Positions 9,124 to 19,133 of a stretch of DNA of 64,000 nucleotides are shown here, one piece after another; positions within the stretch are counted from its first letter, which is position 1, and each line of letters starts with the position of its first letter. The notes beneath the pieces were generated by a model that made no database searches, was not told the DNA's origin, and saw only the letters and a program-made list of their open reading frames with translations. Source of the stretch: Pseudomonas mosselii (lineage in GTDB: Bacteria; Pseudomonadota; Gammaproteobacteria; Pseudomonadales; Pseudomonadaceae); the NCBI RefSeq assembly GCF_003205295.1, contig NZ_QJRP01000013.1:62001-126000 (forward strand), written 5' to 3'. The position numbers and the translations under genes are program-made.

Positions 9124-10251
9124 TCAACGCTGCTCGATCGGCACGAACTGGCGCTGCTCGACGCCGACATACTCGGCGCTCGGGCGGATGATGCGGTTGT
9201 TGGCGCGCTGTTCGAACACGTGCGCGGCCCAGCCGGTCAGGCGCGAGCAGACGAAGATCGGGGTGAACAGCTTGGTCGGGATGCCCATGAAGTGGTACGC
9301 CGAGGCATGGTAGAAGTCGGCGTTGGGGAACAGGCGCTTCTGCTCCCACATGGTCTTGTCGATGGCCTCGGAAACCGGGTACAGGACCTTGTCACCCACT
9401 TCGTCGGCGAGTTGCTTGGCCCAGCCCTTGATCACCTCGTTGCGCGGATCGGACTCTTTATAGATGGCGTGGCCGAAGCCCATGATCTTGTCCTTGCGCT
9501 CGAGCATGCGCAGCAGCTCGGCAGTGGCTTCCTGCGGAGTCTGGAAGCGTTCGATCAGCTCCATCGCCGCTTCGTTGGCGCCGCCGTGCAGCGGGCCGCG
9601 CAGCGAGCCGATGGCCGCGGTCACGCAGGAGTACAGGTCGGACAGGGTCGAGGCGCAGACCCGGGCGGTGAAGGTCGAGGCGTTGAACTCGTGCTCGGCG
9701 TAGAGGATCAGCGAGACGTTCATCACCTTGACGTGCAGCGCGCTCGGCTTCTTGCCGTGCAGCAGGTGCAGGAAGTGGCCACCGAGGGTGTCCTCGTCGC
9801 TGGTGCAGTCGATGCGCACGCCGTGGTGGGTGAAGCGGTACCAGTAGCACATCACCGCCGGGAACAGCGCCAGCAGGCGGTCGGTCTTCTCGCGCTGGGC
9901 GTCGAAGGTCAGTTCCGGCTCCAGGGTGCCGAGCACCGAGCAGCCGGTGCGCATCACGTCCATCGGGTGGGCGTCACGCGGGATGCGCTCGAGCACTTCC
10001 TTCAGTGCTTGCGGCAGGTCGCGCAGGCCCTTGAGCTTGCGCTTGTAGTCGGCAAGCTCGGCCTTGCTCGGCAGCTCGCCGTACAGCAGCAGGTAGGCTA
10101 CTTCCTCGAACTCGGCGCCGGCGGCCAGGTCGCGCACGTCATAGCCGCGGTAGGTCAGGCCGGCCCCGGCCTGGCCGACGGTCGACAGCGCGGTCTGGCC
10201 GGCCACCTGGCCACGCAGGCCCGCGCCACTGAGTACTTTTGCTTCGGCCAT
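9124..10251 (-). CDS. prpC: 2-methylcitrate synthase PrpC
   Basis: Citrate synthase-family enzyme that condenses propionyl-CoA with oxaloacetate to 2-methylcitrate, the entry step of the cycle. It has 375 residues, the short two-domain type. The catalytic triad is visible at H222 (PLHGGANE), H261 (MGFGHAIYK) and D312 (PNADFYHA). The ATG at 10249-10251 (MAEAKVLSGAG) follows AGGAG. Confidence 0.96.
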   Translation of the reverse strand: MAEAKVLSGAGLRGQVAGQTALSTVGQAGAGLTYRGYDVRDLAAGAEFEEVAYLLLYGELPSKAELADYKRKLKGLRDLPQALKEVLERIPRDAHPMDVMRTGCSVLGTLEPELTFDAQREKTDRLLALFPAVMCYWYRFTHHGVRIDCTSDEDTLGGHFLHLLHGKKPSALHVKVMNVSLILYAEHEFNASTFTARVCASTLSDLYSCVTAAIGSLRGPLHGGANEAAMELIERFQTPQEATAELLRMLERKDKIMGFGHAIYKESDPRNEVIKGWAKQLADEVGDKVLYPVSEAIDKTMWEQKRLFPNADFYHASAYHFMGIPTKLFTPIFVCSRLTGWAAHVFEQRANNRIIRPSAEYVGVEQRQFVPIEQR

Positions 10252-10307
10252 GGTGTTTCTCCTTTCTTGAATTTGTTATCGAAGTCTTTTCTGGCTAATC
10301 GGTTTGC

Positions 10308-10404
10308 CTGTGCCGGCCTCTTCGCGGGTAAACCCGCTCCCACAGGTTTGGCGCAATCTCTGAAACCTGTGGGAGCGGGTTTACCCGCGAAGAGGCCGGC
10401 ACAG
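10308..10404. repeat. REP pair, prpB/prpC junction
   Basis: A nearly perfect inverted repeat with arms of about 41 bases (CTGTGCCGGCCTCTTCGCGGG and complement). It is a third variant, with GGGAGCGGGTTTACCCGCGAAGAGGCCGGCAC in place of the other tails. Confidence 0.9.
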
Positions 10405-10412
10405 CTATTCAT

Positions 10413-11303
10413 TTACCCTTTTTTCTGCGCGAACAACGCATCGAGGCTCTGCTCGAAGGCGTGGTAGCCGATGGCATCGTAGAGCTCCATGCGGGTCTGC
10501 ATGGTGTCGATCACGTTCTTCTGGGTGCCGTCGCGGCGCAGCGCGGTGTAGACGTTCTCGGCCGCCTTGTTCATGGCGCGGAAGGCCGACAGCGGGTACA
10601 GCACCAGCGACACGTCGACCGAGGCCAATTCCTCGGTGGTATATAGCGGCGTGGCACCGAACTCGGTGATGTTGGCCAGGATCGGCGCCTTCACCCGGTC
10701 GGCGAAGGTCTTGTACATCGAAAGCTCGGTAATGGCTTCCGGGAAGATCATGTCGGCGCCGGCCTCGACACAGGCGGCAGCGCGGTCCAGGGCGGCGTTC
10801 AGGCCCTCGACGGCCAGGGCGTCGGTGCGCGCCATGATCACGAAGCTGTCATCGCTGCGGGCATCGACGGCGGCCTTGATGCGGTCGACCATCTCCTGCT
10901 GCGAGACGATCTCCTTGTTCGGCCGGTGGCCGCAACGCTTGGCGCCGACCTGGTCCTCGATGTGGATGGCCGCGGCGCCGAACTTGCTCATCGACTTGAC
11001 GGTGCGGGCAACGTTGAAGGCCGAGGCGCCAAAGCCGGTGTCGACATCCACCAGCAGCGGCAGGTCGCAGACGTCGGTGATGCGCCGCACGTCGGTGAGC
11101 ACGTCGTCCAGACCGCTGATGCCCAGGTCCGGCAGGCCCAGGGAGCCGGCGGCGACACCGCCGCCGGACAGGTAGATGGCCTTGAAGCCGGCGCGCTTGG
11201 CCAGCAGGGCGTGGTTGGCGTTGATGGTCCCGACCACCTGCAGCGGATGTTCGGCGGCGACCGCGTCACGGAAACGCTGGCCGGGCGTGCTCTTCACTGT
11301 CAT
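10413..11303 (-). CDS. prpB: Methylisocitrate lyase PrpB
   Basis: Cleaves 2-methylisocitrate to pyruvate and succinate, the last step of the cycle. The 296 residues belong to the isocitrate lyase/PEP mutase superfamily. The catalytic loop KRCGH is at 122-126, with the metal-binding DVDTGFG just before residue 93. The start codon at 11301-11303 overlaps the stop of the gntR gene by four bases (ATGA), so regulator and first enzyme are likely translationally coupled. Confidence 0.97.
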   Translation of the reverse strand: MTVKSTPGQRFRDAVAAEHPLQVVGTINANHALLAKRAGFKAIYLSGGGVAAGSLGLPDLGISGLDDVLTDVRRITDVCDLPLLVDVDTGFGASAFNVARTVKSMSKFGAAAIHIEDQVGAKRCGHRPNKEIVSQQEMVDRIKAAVDARSDDSFVIMARTDALAVEGLNAALDRAAACVEAGADMIFPEAITELSMYKTFADRVKAPILANITEFGATPLYTTEELASVDVSLVLYPLSAFRAMNKAAENVYTALRRDGTQKNVIDTMQTRMELYDAIGYHAFEQSLDALFAQKKG

Positions 11304-12016
11304 GACTCACCTCGTGGGCTATTGTTGTCGGCACCTTGGTAGTGGCGCTCGATATTGCGTTTGGATGCGCCGATGTGGCGACGCATCAGGAGTTCTGCCA
11401 GTTCGCCGTCGCGGGCTTCGATGGCATCGAGAATGCGGTGGTGCTCGGCGAAGGCCTGGCGCGGACGGTTGGGCGTGCTGGAGAACTGGATGCGGTACAT
11501 GCGCACCAGCTGGTACAGCTCGCCGCAGAGCATCTTGTACAGGGTCTGGTTGCCGCTGCCCTGGATGATCCGGTAGTGGAAGTCGTAGTCGCCTTCCTGC
11601 TGGTAGTAGCCCTGCCCGGCCTGGAACGCGGCGTCGCGCTCGTGGGTGTCGAGCACGTGGCGCAGCTCGTCGATGGCCGCCTGGCTCATGCGCTCGGCGG
11701 CCAGTCGGCAGGCCATGCCTTCAAGGGATTCGCGGATTTCATACAGTTCGATCAGCTCGGCATGACTGAGCGACACCACCCGGGCGCCTACATGGGGCAC
11801 GCGCACCAGCAGGCGCTGGCCCTCCAGGCGGTGGATCGCCTCGCGCAGCGGGCCGCGGCTGATGCCGTAGGTGCGCGCCAGCTCCGGCTCGGAGATCTTG
11901 CTGCCAGGGGCGATCTCGCCCTTGACGATGGCGGCCTGGATGCGCCGGAAGACGTGCTCCGAAAGGGTCTCGGTCTCGTCCTGGGGCAGCGTGGTAGCCG
12001 GGGCTGTGTCCAGCAT
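11300..12016 (-). CDS. GntR-family (FadR subfamily) regulator of the prp operon
   Basis: A 238-residue regulator with an N-terminal winged helix-turn-helix (about residues 18-80: [34 protein letters not shown]) and a C-terminal all-helical FCD ligand-binding domain. It leads the prp operon and overlaps prpB by 4 bases, so it is very likely its regulator, perhaps sensing 2-methylcitrate. The start is taken as the ATG at 12014-12016 (MLDTAPATT), with GAAGGTG upstream. An ATTGTCGACA box lies between ribosome-binding site and start, and a second lies 64 bases further up, which points to autoregulation. Confidence 0.88.
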   Translation of the reverse strand: MLDTAPATTLPQDETETLSEHVFRRIQAAIVKGEIAPGSKISEPELARTYGISRGPLREAIHRLEGQRLLVRVPHVGARVVSLSHAELIELYEIRESLEGMACRLAAERMSQAAIDELRHVLDTHERDAAFQAGQGYYQQEGDYDFHYRIIQGSGNQTLYKMLCGELYQLVRMYRIQFSSTPNRPRQAFAEHHRILDAIEARDGELAELLMRRHIGASKRNIERHYQGADNNSPRGES

Positions 12017-12017
12017 G

Positions 12018-12102
12018 ATTGTCGACACCTTCAAAATCAGTGACGCCAAAACTAGCCAAGTAGAGCAATGGAGTCAAAGACAAAAAGAATATTGTCGACA
12101 AT
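12018..12102 (-). promoter_or_regulatory. Candidate prp operon promoter with two operator boxes
   Basis: The perfect palindrome ATTGTCGACAAT at 12091-12102 and a second copy, ATTGTCGACA, at 12018-12027 flank a possible promoter on the minus strand: TTGACT (12072-12077), 17-base spacer, TAGTTT (12049-12054). The dyad has the TTGTNNACAA form typical of FadR-type GntR operators. The downstream box would also cover the translation start. The -10 element is weak. Confidence 0.55.
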
Positions 12103-12301
12103 CGTCTAATAACGAACTTACCCCGTACTGATGCGGTCAGATCGCGGGCGCGCTGGCGTCAACACACCGGCGTGATAGAATGCCGCGCTCCTTCGGGAGC
12201 ATGGATAGTGTGTCTGTCATCATTTCATGTTGTTGACAGATCAATGAGGACGCTTGGCCAGTCGCCTTGCCCTGAAACCTGCACAGCACCGCGCCAGGAT
12301 T

Positions 12302-12838
12302 ATGAGACTCAAACCCGCTTTATTGCTGCTCTGCCTGACCCTGCTGCCGGCGCTCGCGCCCGCGGCCGAGAAGACCGTGTACGGCCTGAACGAATACGCC
12401 CGCCTGGGCGACCTTGACCTGGAAGTGGCGGCCAAGCTCGACACCGGCGCCAAGACCGCCTCGCTCAGCGCCCGCGACATCAAGCGTTTCAAGCGCAACG
12501 GCGAGAGCTGGGTGCGCTTCTACCTGGCCATCGACGCCGCGCACAAGCACCCCATCGAACGCCCCCTGGCCCGTGTCAGCAAGATCAAGCGCCGCGCCGG
12601 GGACTATGATGCCGACTCGGGCAAGGCCTACACTGCCCGCCCGGTCATCGAACTCGACATCTGCATGGGCCAGACACGACGCACCATCGAGGTCAACCTC
12701 ACCGACCGCAGCGCCTTCCAGTTCCCGTTGCTGATCGGTTCCGAGGCCCTCAAGCACTTCGGTGCGCTGGTCGACCCAAGCCTTAAATACGCGGCCGGCA
12801 AACCTGCCTGCGCCACCGAAGCTCCCAAAGCAGAGTAA
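12302..12838 (+). CDS. Retropepsin-like aspartic protease, RimK/transglutaminase-associated
   Basis: A 178-residue protein with a signal peptide (MRLKPALLLLCLTLLPALAPA, cleavage near residue 22), so it acts in the periplasm. The DTGA motif with Asp47, followed by KTASLSA, and the later hydrophobic FPLLIG segment mark the pepsin-like fold of the family often misnamed ATP-dependent zinc protease. It is followed after 5 bases by a transglutaminase-like membrane protein and then an ATP-grasp ligase; this trio is known in proteobacteria as a predicted peptide-ligating and trimming system. The start at 12302 gives the full signal peptide. The substrate is unknown. Confidence 0.85.
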   Translation: MRLKPALLLLCLTLLPALAPAAEKTVYGLNEYARLGDLDLEVAAKLDTGAKTASLSARDIKRFKRNGESWVRFYLAIDAAHKHPIERPLARVSKIKRRAGDYDADSGKAYTARPVIELDICMGQTRRTIEVNLTDRSAFQFPLLIGSEALKHFGALVDPSLKYAAGKPACATEAPKAE

Positions 12839-12843
12839 TTCCG

Positions 12844-14379
12844 ATGCGCTCTCTTACCCTCCATCTGAAAGTCCTGATCACCGTCCTGGTGCTGCTGGGC
12901 ATCGCGATCACGGCCTACCAGATCTTCGCCCTCGGCATCCCGGTGACCGAGGACGAGACCGACGACCTGTGGAACATCGACGCCAAGGTCGAGTTCGTCG
13001 CCAGCGCCAAGGATCCGGTCAAGGTGCAGATGTTCGTGCCCCCGCTGAACCGTGACTACGTGAGCCTCAACGAGAGCTTCATCTCCAACAACTACGGGGT
13101 CAGCGTCAACCGCGCCGACGGCAACCGCAAGGTGACCTGGTCGGCCCGTCGCGCCAGCGGCAACCAGACCCTCTACTACCGCCTGGTGCTGACCAAGCGC
13201 TACAGCAACGAAAAGACCAAGATCAAGGGCCCGACCTTCCGCGACAGCCTGGCCGTCGAGGGCCCGGAGAAGATCGCCGCCGAAGCGCTGATGGCACCGA
13301 TCCGCCAGCACTCGGCCGACGTCGAGACCTTCGTCAGCGAGACCATCAAGCGTGTCAACAATGTCAACGACGACAACGCCAAGCTGCTACTGGCCGGCGA
13401 CAACTCGCCGCTGAAGAAGGCCCAGGTCATCGACCTGCTGCTGTCCATCGCCCATGTGCCGCTGGAGAAGGTTCACACCATCCGCCTGGTGGCCGACACC
13501 CCGCAGAGCCCCGAACTGTGGCTGCGCAGCTTCAACGGCAACGACTGGCTGTACTTCAACCCGGAGACCGGCGAGCAGGGCCTGCCCAGCGACCGCCTGC
13601 TGTGGTGGACCGGTGACGACAACCTGATCACCGTCGATGGCGGCAAGAAGGCCACCGTCACCTTCAGCATGAACAACAGCGAGATGAACGCCATCCGCTT
13701 GGCCAAGCTGACCGACGAGAACACCGACGCCGACTTCCTCGAATACTCGCTGTACGGCCTGCCGCTGCAGACCCAGCAGACCTTCATGATCATGGTGATG
13801 ATCCCGATCGGCGTGCTGGTGATCCTGGTGCTGCGCAACCTGATCGGCATCCAGACCCTGGGCACCTTCACCCCGGTGCTGATCGCCCTGGCCTTCCGCG
13901 AGACCCAGCTGGGCTTCGGCATCATCCTGTTCACGGTGATCACCGCCCTGGGCCTGTCGCTGCGCTCGTATCTGGAGCACCTGAAGCTGCAGATGCTGCC
14001 GCGCCTGTCGGTGGTACTGACCTTCGTCGTGGTGCTGATCGCCGCCATCAGCCTGTTCAGCCACAAGCTGGGCCTGGAGCGCGGGCTGTCGGTGGCACTG
14101 TTCCCGATGGTGATCCTGACCATGACCATCGAGCGCCTGTCGATCACCTGGGAAGAGCGTGGCGGCGGCCATGCCATGAAAGTGGCCATCGGCACCCTGT
14201 TCGCCGCCTCCATCGCGCACCTGCTGATGACCGTGCCGGAAGCGGTGTACTTCGTCTTCACCTTCCCGGCGGTGCTGCTGATCCTGGTGGGCTTCATGCT
14301 GGCGATGGGTCGCTACCGCGGCTACCGCCTGACCGAGCTCGTGCGCTTCAAGGCATTCCTGAAGAAGGCTGACGCCTGA
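12844..14379 (+). CDS. Inactive transglutaminase-like protein fused to seven TM helices
   Basis: A 511-residue inner-membrane protein. One TM helix is at about 8-28, followed by a periplasmic part to about residue 310 that resembles a transglutaminase fold (family annotation: catalytically inactive), then seven hydrophobic segments from about 312 to 500. It sits between the retropepsin-like protease and the ATP-grasp gene and overlaps the latter by one base (TGATG). It may be a receptor or scaffold linking the periplasmic protease to the cytoplasmic ligase; that is inference. Confidence 0.85.
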   Translation: MRSLTLHLKVLITVLVLLGIAITAYQIFALGIPVTEDETDDLWNIDAKVEFVASAKDPVKVQMFVPPLNRDYVSLNESFISNNYGVSVNRADGNRKVTWSARRASGNQTLYYRLVLTKRYSNEKTKIKGPTFRDSLAVEGPEKIAAEALMAPIRQHSADVETFVSETIKRVNNVNDDNAKLLLAGDNSPLKKAQVIDLLLSIAHVPLEKVHTIRLVADTPQSPELWLRSFNGNDWLYFNPETGEQGLPSDRLLWWTGDDNLITVDGGKKATVTFSMNNSEMNAIRLAKLTDENTDADFLEYSLYGLPLQTQQTFMIMVMIPIGVLVILVLRNLIGIQTLGTFTPVLIALAFRETQLGFGIILFTVITALGLSLRSYLEHLKLQMLPRLSVVLTFVVVLIAAISLFSHKLGLERGLSVALFPMVILTMTIERLSITWEERGGGHAMKVAIGTLFAASIAHLLMTVPEAVYFVFTFPAVLLILVGFMLAMGRYRGYRLTELVRFKAFLKKADA

Positions 14380-15359
14380 TGTTTGGCCTGATCAAGACGT
14401 GGAAAGCCCTGGAGGCCCGGGGCATCATGGGTATCAACCGGCGCAACGCGGACTACGTGTTGAAGTACAACAAGCGCCACCTGTACCCGATCGTCGACGA
14501 CAAGATCATCACCAAGGAGCGCGCCCTGGCGGCCGGCATCCATGTGCCGGAGATGTACGGCATCATCGAGACCGAGAAGCAGATCGATAAACTCGACGAG
14601 ATCATCGGCGGGCGCAGCGACTTCGTCATCAAGCCGGCGCAGGGTGCCGGCGGTGACGGCATCCTGGTGATCGCCGACCGCTTCGAGGACCGCTACCGCA
14701 CGGTCTCGGGCAAGATCATCAGCCATGAGGAAATCGAGCACCAGATCTCCAGCATCCTCACCGGCCTGTACTCGCTGGGCGGGCACCGCGACCGCGCGCT
14801 GATCGAGTACCGGGTCACCCCGGACCAGATCTTCAAGAGCATCAGCTACGAAGGCGTGCCGGACATCCGCATCATCGTGCTGATGGGCTACCCGGTGATG
14901 GCCATGCTGCGCCTGCCGACCCGCCAGTCCGGCGGCAAGGCCAACCTGCACCAGGGCGCCATCGGCGTGGGTGTGGACCTGGCCACCGGCCTGACCCTGC
15001 GCGGCACCTGGCTGAACAAGATCATCAGCAAGCACCCGGACACCACCAACGCGGTGGACGGCGTGCAGCTGCCGAACTGGGACGGTTTCATGAAGCTCGC
15101 TGCCAGCTGCTACGAGCTGTGCGGCCTGGGCTATATCGGCGTGGACATGGTCCTGGACCAGGACAAGGGCCCGCTGATTCTCGAACTCAACGCCCGTCCG
15201 GGCCTGAACATCCAGATCGCCAACGACTGCGGCCTGACCCAGCGCACCCACGCCATCGAGGCGCACCTGGAGATGCTGGCCAAGGAAGGTCGCAGCGAGG
15301 ATGCCGAGCAACGCGTGAAGGTCTCGCAGGGCTTGTTCGGGCACGTCAATCCGCTTTAA
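14379..15359 (+). CDS. RimK-like alpha-L-glutamate ligase (ATP-grasp)
   Basis: A 326-residue ATP-grasp enzyme. The family usually adds amino acids such as glutamate to a carboxyl group using ATP. Visible ATP-grasp features are FVIKPAQGAGGDGI (nucleotide-binding lysine and glycine loop, about 84-97), DIRIIVLMGYPVMAMLR, and the metal-binding end LILELNARPGLNIQ. It is the third gene of a coupled trio. The acceptor is unknown. Confidence 0.88.
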   Translation: MFGLIKTWKALEARGIMGINRRNADYVLKYNKRHLYPIVDDKIITKERALAAGIHVPEMYGIIETEKQIDKLDEIIGGRSDFVIKPAQGAGGDGILVIADRFEDRYRTVSGKIISHEEIEHQISSILTGLYSLGGHRDRALIEYRVTPDQIFKSISYEGVPDIRIIVLMGYPVMAMLRLPTRQSGGKANLHQGAIGVGVDLATGLTLRGTWLNKIISKHPDTTNAVDGVQLPNWDGFMKLAASCYELCGLGYIGVDMVLDQDKGPLILELNARPGLNIQIANDCGLTQRTHAIEAHLEMLAKEGRSEDAEQRVKVSQGLFGHVNPL

Positions 15360-15380
15360 CCCCTCGGCCCTGCGCCCCTC

Positions 15381-15504
15381 CCCTGTGGGAGCGGCCTTGC
15401 GTCGCGAAAGGGCCGCAAAGCGGCCCCAGCAATCTCTGCATCAACGCTGAAATCCTGGGGCTGCTTTGCAGCCCTTTCGCGACGCAAGGCCGCTCCCACA
15501 GGGG
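15381..15504. repeat. REP pair between the ATP-grasp gene and pabB
   Basis: Opposed long-type REP copies (CTGTGGGAGCGGCCTTGCGTC...), each with its GGGCCGCAAAGCGGCCCC or GGGGCTGCTTTGCAGCCC end. They are separated by about 30 bases. Confidence 0.9.
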
Positions 15505-15619
15505 GGATGCGCAAGTCCAGATGATCAAGCAGACACGTGAATGTCGCTGCCAGCGCTAGGCGCATTTCCCCCACAGGTCTACAATCGCCCACCTCGCTTG
15601 TTCATCGCCGTCCATCCTG

Positions 15620-16963
15620 ATGCCGACCTGTACGCTCCACCCCCTGCCCTACCAGCCCGACCCCGCCTTCTACTTCGAACGCCTGCGCCGCGCGCCCGGT
15701 GCGATCCTGCTCGACAGCGCCCGCCCAGGCGCCGAACGTGGCCGCTACGACCTGCTCAGCGCCTGGCCGCTGCAGCAGTTGCAGGCACACCCCGAGGAAG
15801 ACGGTCGCGACTACCTGCAGCGCCTACGCCAGGCCCTGGCCGACCTGGGCACGGCACAACTGCCCGAGGGCATCGAGCTGCCGTTCGCCGGCGGCCTGAT
15901 CGGCTACCTGAGCTACGACTTCGGCCGACGCCTGGAGCAGTTGCCGACGCATGCGGTCGACGACCTCGGCCTGCCCGATGCCCGGCTGGGGCTGTATGCC
16001 TGGGCACTGGTGTCTGACCATCGGCTGTGCAGCAGCCAGCTAGTGTTCCACCCGAGCCAGCCCGAGGCCGAGCAACAACGGCTCATCGCGTTGTTCGAGG
16101 CCAGCCCCCTGGACGATAGCGGTGACTTCCACCTGCTCGCGCCCATGACCGGCGATCTTCGCCCCGAGCAATACCAGGCAGCGTTCGACCAGGTACAGCG
16201 CTACATCCAGGCCGGCGACTGCTACCAGATCAATCTCACCCAGCGCTTTCGCGCCCCCTGCCAGGGCGACCCGTGGCGCGCCTACCAGGCCCTGCGCGCC
16301 GCCTGCCCGACGCCGTTCTCCGGCTTCCAGCAGCTGGATGAAGACACGGCGCTGCTGAGCTTCTCCCCCGAGCGTTTCATCCGTGTCAGCCAGGGCGAAG
16401 TCGAGACCCGGCCGATCAAGGGCACCCGCCCGCGCGCCGCCGACCCGGCCGAGGACGCGCGCAACGCCGCCGAACTGCTGGCCAGCCCCAAGGACCGCTC
16501 GGAAAACCTGATGATCGTCGACCTGCTGCGCAACGACATCGGCCGCACCTGCCAGACCGGCTCGGTGAAGGTGCCGGAGCTGTTCAGCCTGGAGAGCTAC
16601 CCCAACGTTCATCACCTGGTCAGCAGCGTGGTCGGCCGCCTGGCCGCCGACAAGGACGCCCTGGACCTGATCGCCGGCAGCTTCCCCGGCGGCTCGATCA
16701 CCGGCGCCCCGAAGATCCGCGCCATGCAGATCATCGACGAGCTGGAGCCGGCGCGCCGGGCGCTGTACTGCGGCTCGCTGCTGTATGTCGATGTGCGCGG
16801 CGAAATGGACAGCTCCATTGCCATCCGCAGCCTGCTGGTCAAGGATGGCCAGGTCAGTTGCTGGGGCGGCGGCGCGGTGGTGGCCGATTCGGACTGGCAG
16901 GCCGAGTACGAGGAATCGATCGCCAAGGTACGAGTGCTGATGGAGACATTGCAGGCGCTGTGA
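15620..16963 (+). CDS. pabB: Aminodeoxychorismate synthase component I
   Basis: Makes 4-amino-4-deoxychorismate from chorismate and ammonia (from PabA) for p-aminobenzoate and folate synthesis. It has 447 residues with the chorismate-binding fold in the C-terminal two thirds. The PIKGTRPR motif has the lysine that separates PabB from TrpE (which has PIAGT). GSFPGGSITGAPKIRAMQII is the family signature. It stands alone, with pabA not in the window. The ATG at 15620 gives the usual N-terminus. Confidence 0.95.
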   Translation: MPTCTLHPLPYQPDPAFYFERLRRAPGAILLDSARPGAERGRYDLLSAWPLQQLQAHPEEDGRDYLQRLRQALADLGTAQLPEGIELPFAGGLIGYLSYDFGRRLEQLPTHAVDDLGLPDARLGLYAWALVSDHRLCSSQLVFHPSQPEAEQQRLIALFEASPLDDSGDFHLLAPMTGDLRPEQYQAAFDQVQRYIQAGDCYQINLTQRFRAPCQGDPWRAYQALRAACPTPFSGFQQLDEDTALLSFSPERFIRVSQGEVETRPIKGTRPRAADPAEDARNAAELLASPKDRSENLMIVDLLRNDIGRTCQTGSVKVPELFSLESYPNVHHLVSSVVGRLAADKDALDLIAGSFPGGSITGAPKIRAMQIIDELEPARRALYCGSLLYVDVRGEMDSSIAIRSLLVKDGQVSCWGGGAVVADSDWQAEYEESIAKVRVLMETLQAL

Positions 16964-16964
16964 G

Positions 16965-16993
16965 CACGTGGGAGCGGGCTTGCCCCGCGATCA
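16965..16993. repeat. Single REP between pabB and cysH
   Basis: One short-type REP copy (CACGTGGGAGCGGGCTTGCC CCGCGATC) directly after the pabB stop; no opposed partner is seen. Confidence 0.7.
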
Positions 16994-17074
16994 CCAGGCG
17001 TCTGCCCCGCCATTTTTTGTTACCATCTGACCACTACGAGCGCACAGCGCCACTCAACCGATGGAAACCGCCTG

Positions 17075-17809
17075 ATGAGCCAACCCTTCGACGTCGCCGC
17101 CCTGGCCGCGACCTACGCCAGCAAGTCTCCGCAGGAGATCCTCAAGCTCGCCTTCGAACACTTCGGCGACGATCTGTGGATCTCTTTCAGCGGCGCCGAG
17201 GATGTGGTGCTGGTGGACATGGCCTGGAAACTGAACAAGCAGGTCAAGGTGTTCAGCCTCGACACCGGCCGCCTGCACCCGGAGACCTACCGGTTCATCG
17301 ACCAGGTGCGCGAGCAGTACAAGCTGCCCATCGAGATCCTCAGCCCGGACCGCGACAAGCTCGACCCGTTCGTCAAGGAAAAAGGCCTGTTCAGCTTCTA
17401 CAAGGACGGCCACGGCGAGTGCTGCGGCATCCGCAAGATCGAGCCGCTGCGCCGAAAGCTGGCCACCGTCAGCGCCTGGGCCACCGGCCAGCGCCGCGAC
17501 CAGAGCCCCGGCACCCGCAGCCAGGTGGCGGCGCTGGAGATCGACAGCGCCTTCTCCACCCCGGAACGCACCCTGTACAAGTTCAACCCGCTGGCACAGA
17601 TGACCAGCGAGGAAGTCTGGGGCTACATCCGCATGCTCGAGCTGCCCTACAACAGCCTGCATGAGCGCGGTTTCATCAGCATCGGCTGCGAGCCGTGCAC
17701 CCGCCCGGTGCTGCCAAACCAGCACGAGCGCGAAGGGCGTTGGTGGTGGGAAGAGTCGACGCAGAAGGAATGCGGGTTGCACGCCGGCAACCTGATCAGC
17801 AAGGCCTGA
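17075..17809 (+). CDS. cysH: Adenylylsulfate (APS) reductase, [4Fe-4S] type
   Basis: Reduces adenylylsulfate to sulfite with thioredoxin in assimilatory sulfate reduction. The 244-residue protein has the cluster ligands GECCGIRK and IGCEPCTR plus the catalytic ECGLH near the C-terminus. This CC...CxxC pattern marks the APS-reducing bacterial type rather than the cluster-free PAPS reductase. The gene faces cysB, the sulfur regulator, across a REP cluster. Confidence 0.96.
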   Translation: MSQPFDVAALAATYASKSPQEILKLAFEHFGDDLWISFSGAEDVVLVDMAWKLNKQVKVFSLDTGRLHPETYRFIDQVREQYKLPIEILSPDRDKLDPFVKEKGLFSFYKDGHGECCGIRKIEPLRRKLATVSAWATGQRRDQSPGTRSQVAALEIDSAFSTPERTLYKFNPLAQMTSEEVWGYIRMLELPYNSLHERGFISIGCEPCTRPVLPNQHEREGRWWWEESTQKECGLHAGNLISKA

Positions 17810-17820
17810 AATAGCGGGGG

Positions 17821-18019
17821 CCTGTGGGAGCGGCCTTGCGTCGCGAAAGGGGCGCGCAGCGCCCCCAGATTCCGAGCCACCATCAAAATTGCTGGGGCTG
17901 CTGCGCAGCCCATTCGCGACGCAAGGCCGCTCCCACAGGGCTAGGCGATCCCCTACAGGGAAACGTAATCCCCCTTGTAGGAGCGGCCTTGTGCCGCGAA
18001 AGGGCCGCAAAGCGGCCCC
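17821..18019. repeat. Cluster of three REP copies between cysH and cysB
   Basis: Three long-type copies in about 200 bases: forward at 17821-17866, reverse at 17893-17940 and forward again at 17974-18019. The first two form a pair; the third is an extra copy. They fill the space between two convergent genes. Confidence 0.9.
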
Positions 18020-18031
18020 TACGATCTCGAA

Positions 18032-19015
<984 letters not shown>

Positions 19016-19072
19016 TCAAAGGCGGTAGGTCACCGGCGCGCCGGCAGCGACGAGTTATAACTATATTAGTGG

Positions 19073-19090
19073 CTAGAGAAATAAATCTAG
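19073..19090. promoter_or_regulatory. AT-rich inverted repeat upstream of cysB
   Basis: CTAGA (19073-19077) and TCTAG (19086-19090) face each other within an AT-rich stretch (19055-19102) that stands out against the GC-rich surroundings, 67 bases before the cysB start. It may be part of the cysB promoter or an autoregulatory site; no better evidence is visible. Confidence 0.3.
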
Positions 19091-19133
19091 AACTATTTTG
19101 TTACGTTCGCTGGAAAAAGTCCTACCGCTAGGC

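Noticed and set aside
6265..10467. Plus-strand open frame of 1400 codons
   Set aside because: It runs opposite acnD and prpC and straight through two REP pairs; both real genes are confirmed by catalytic residues.
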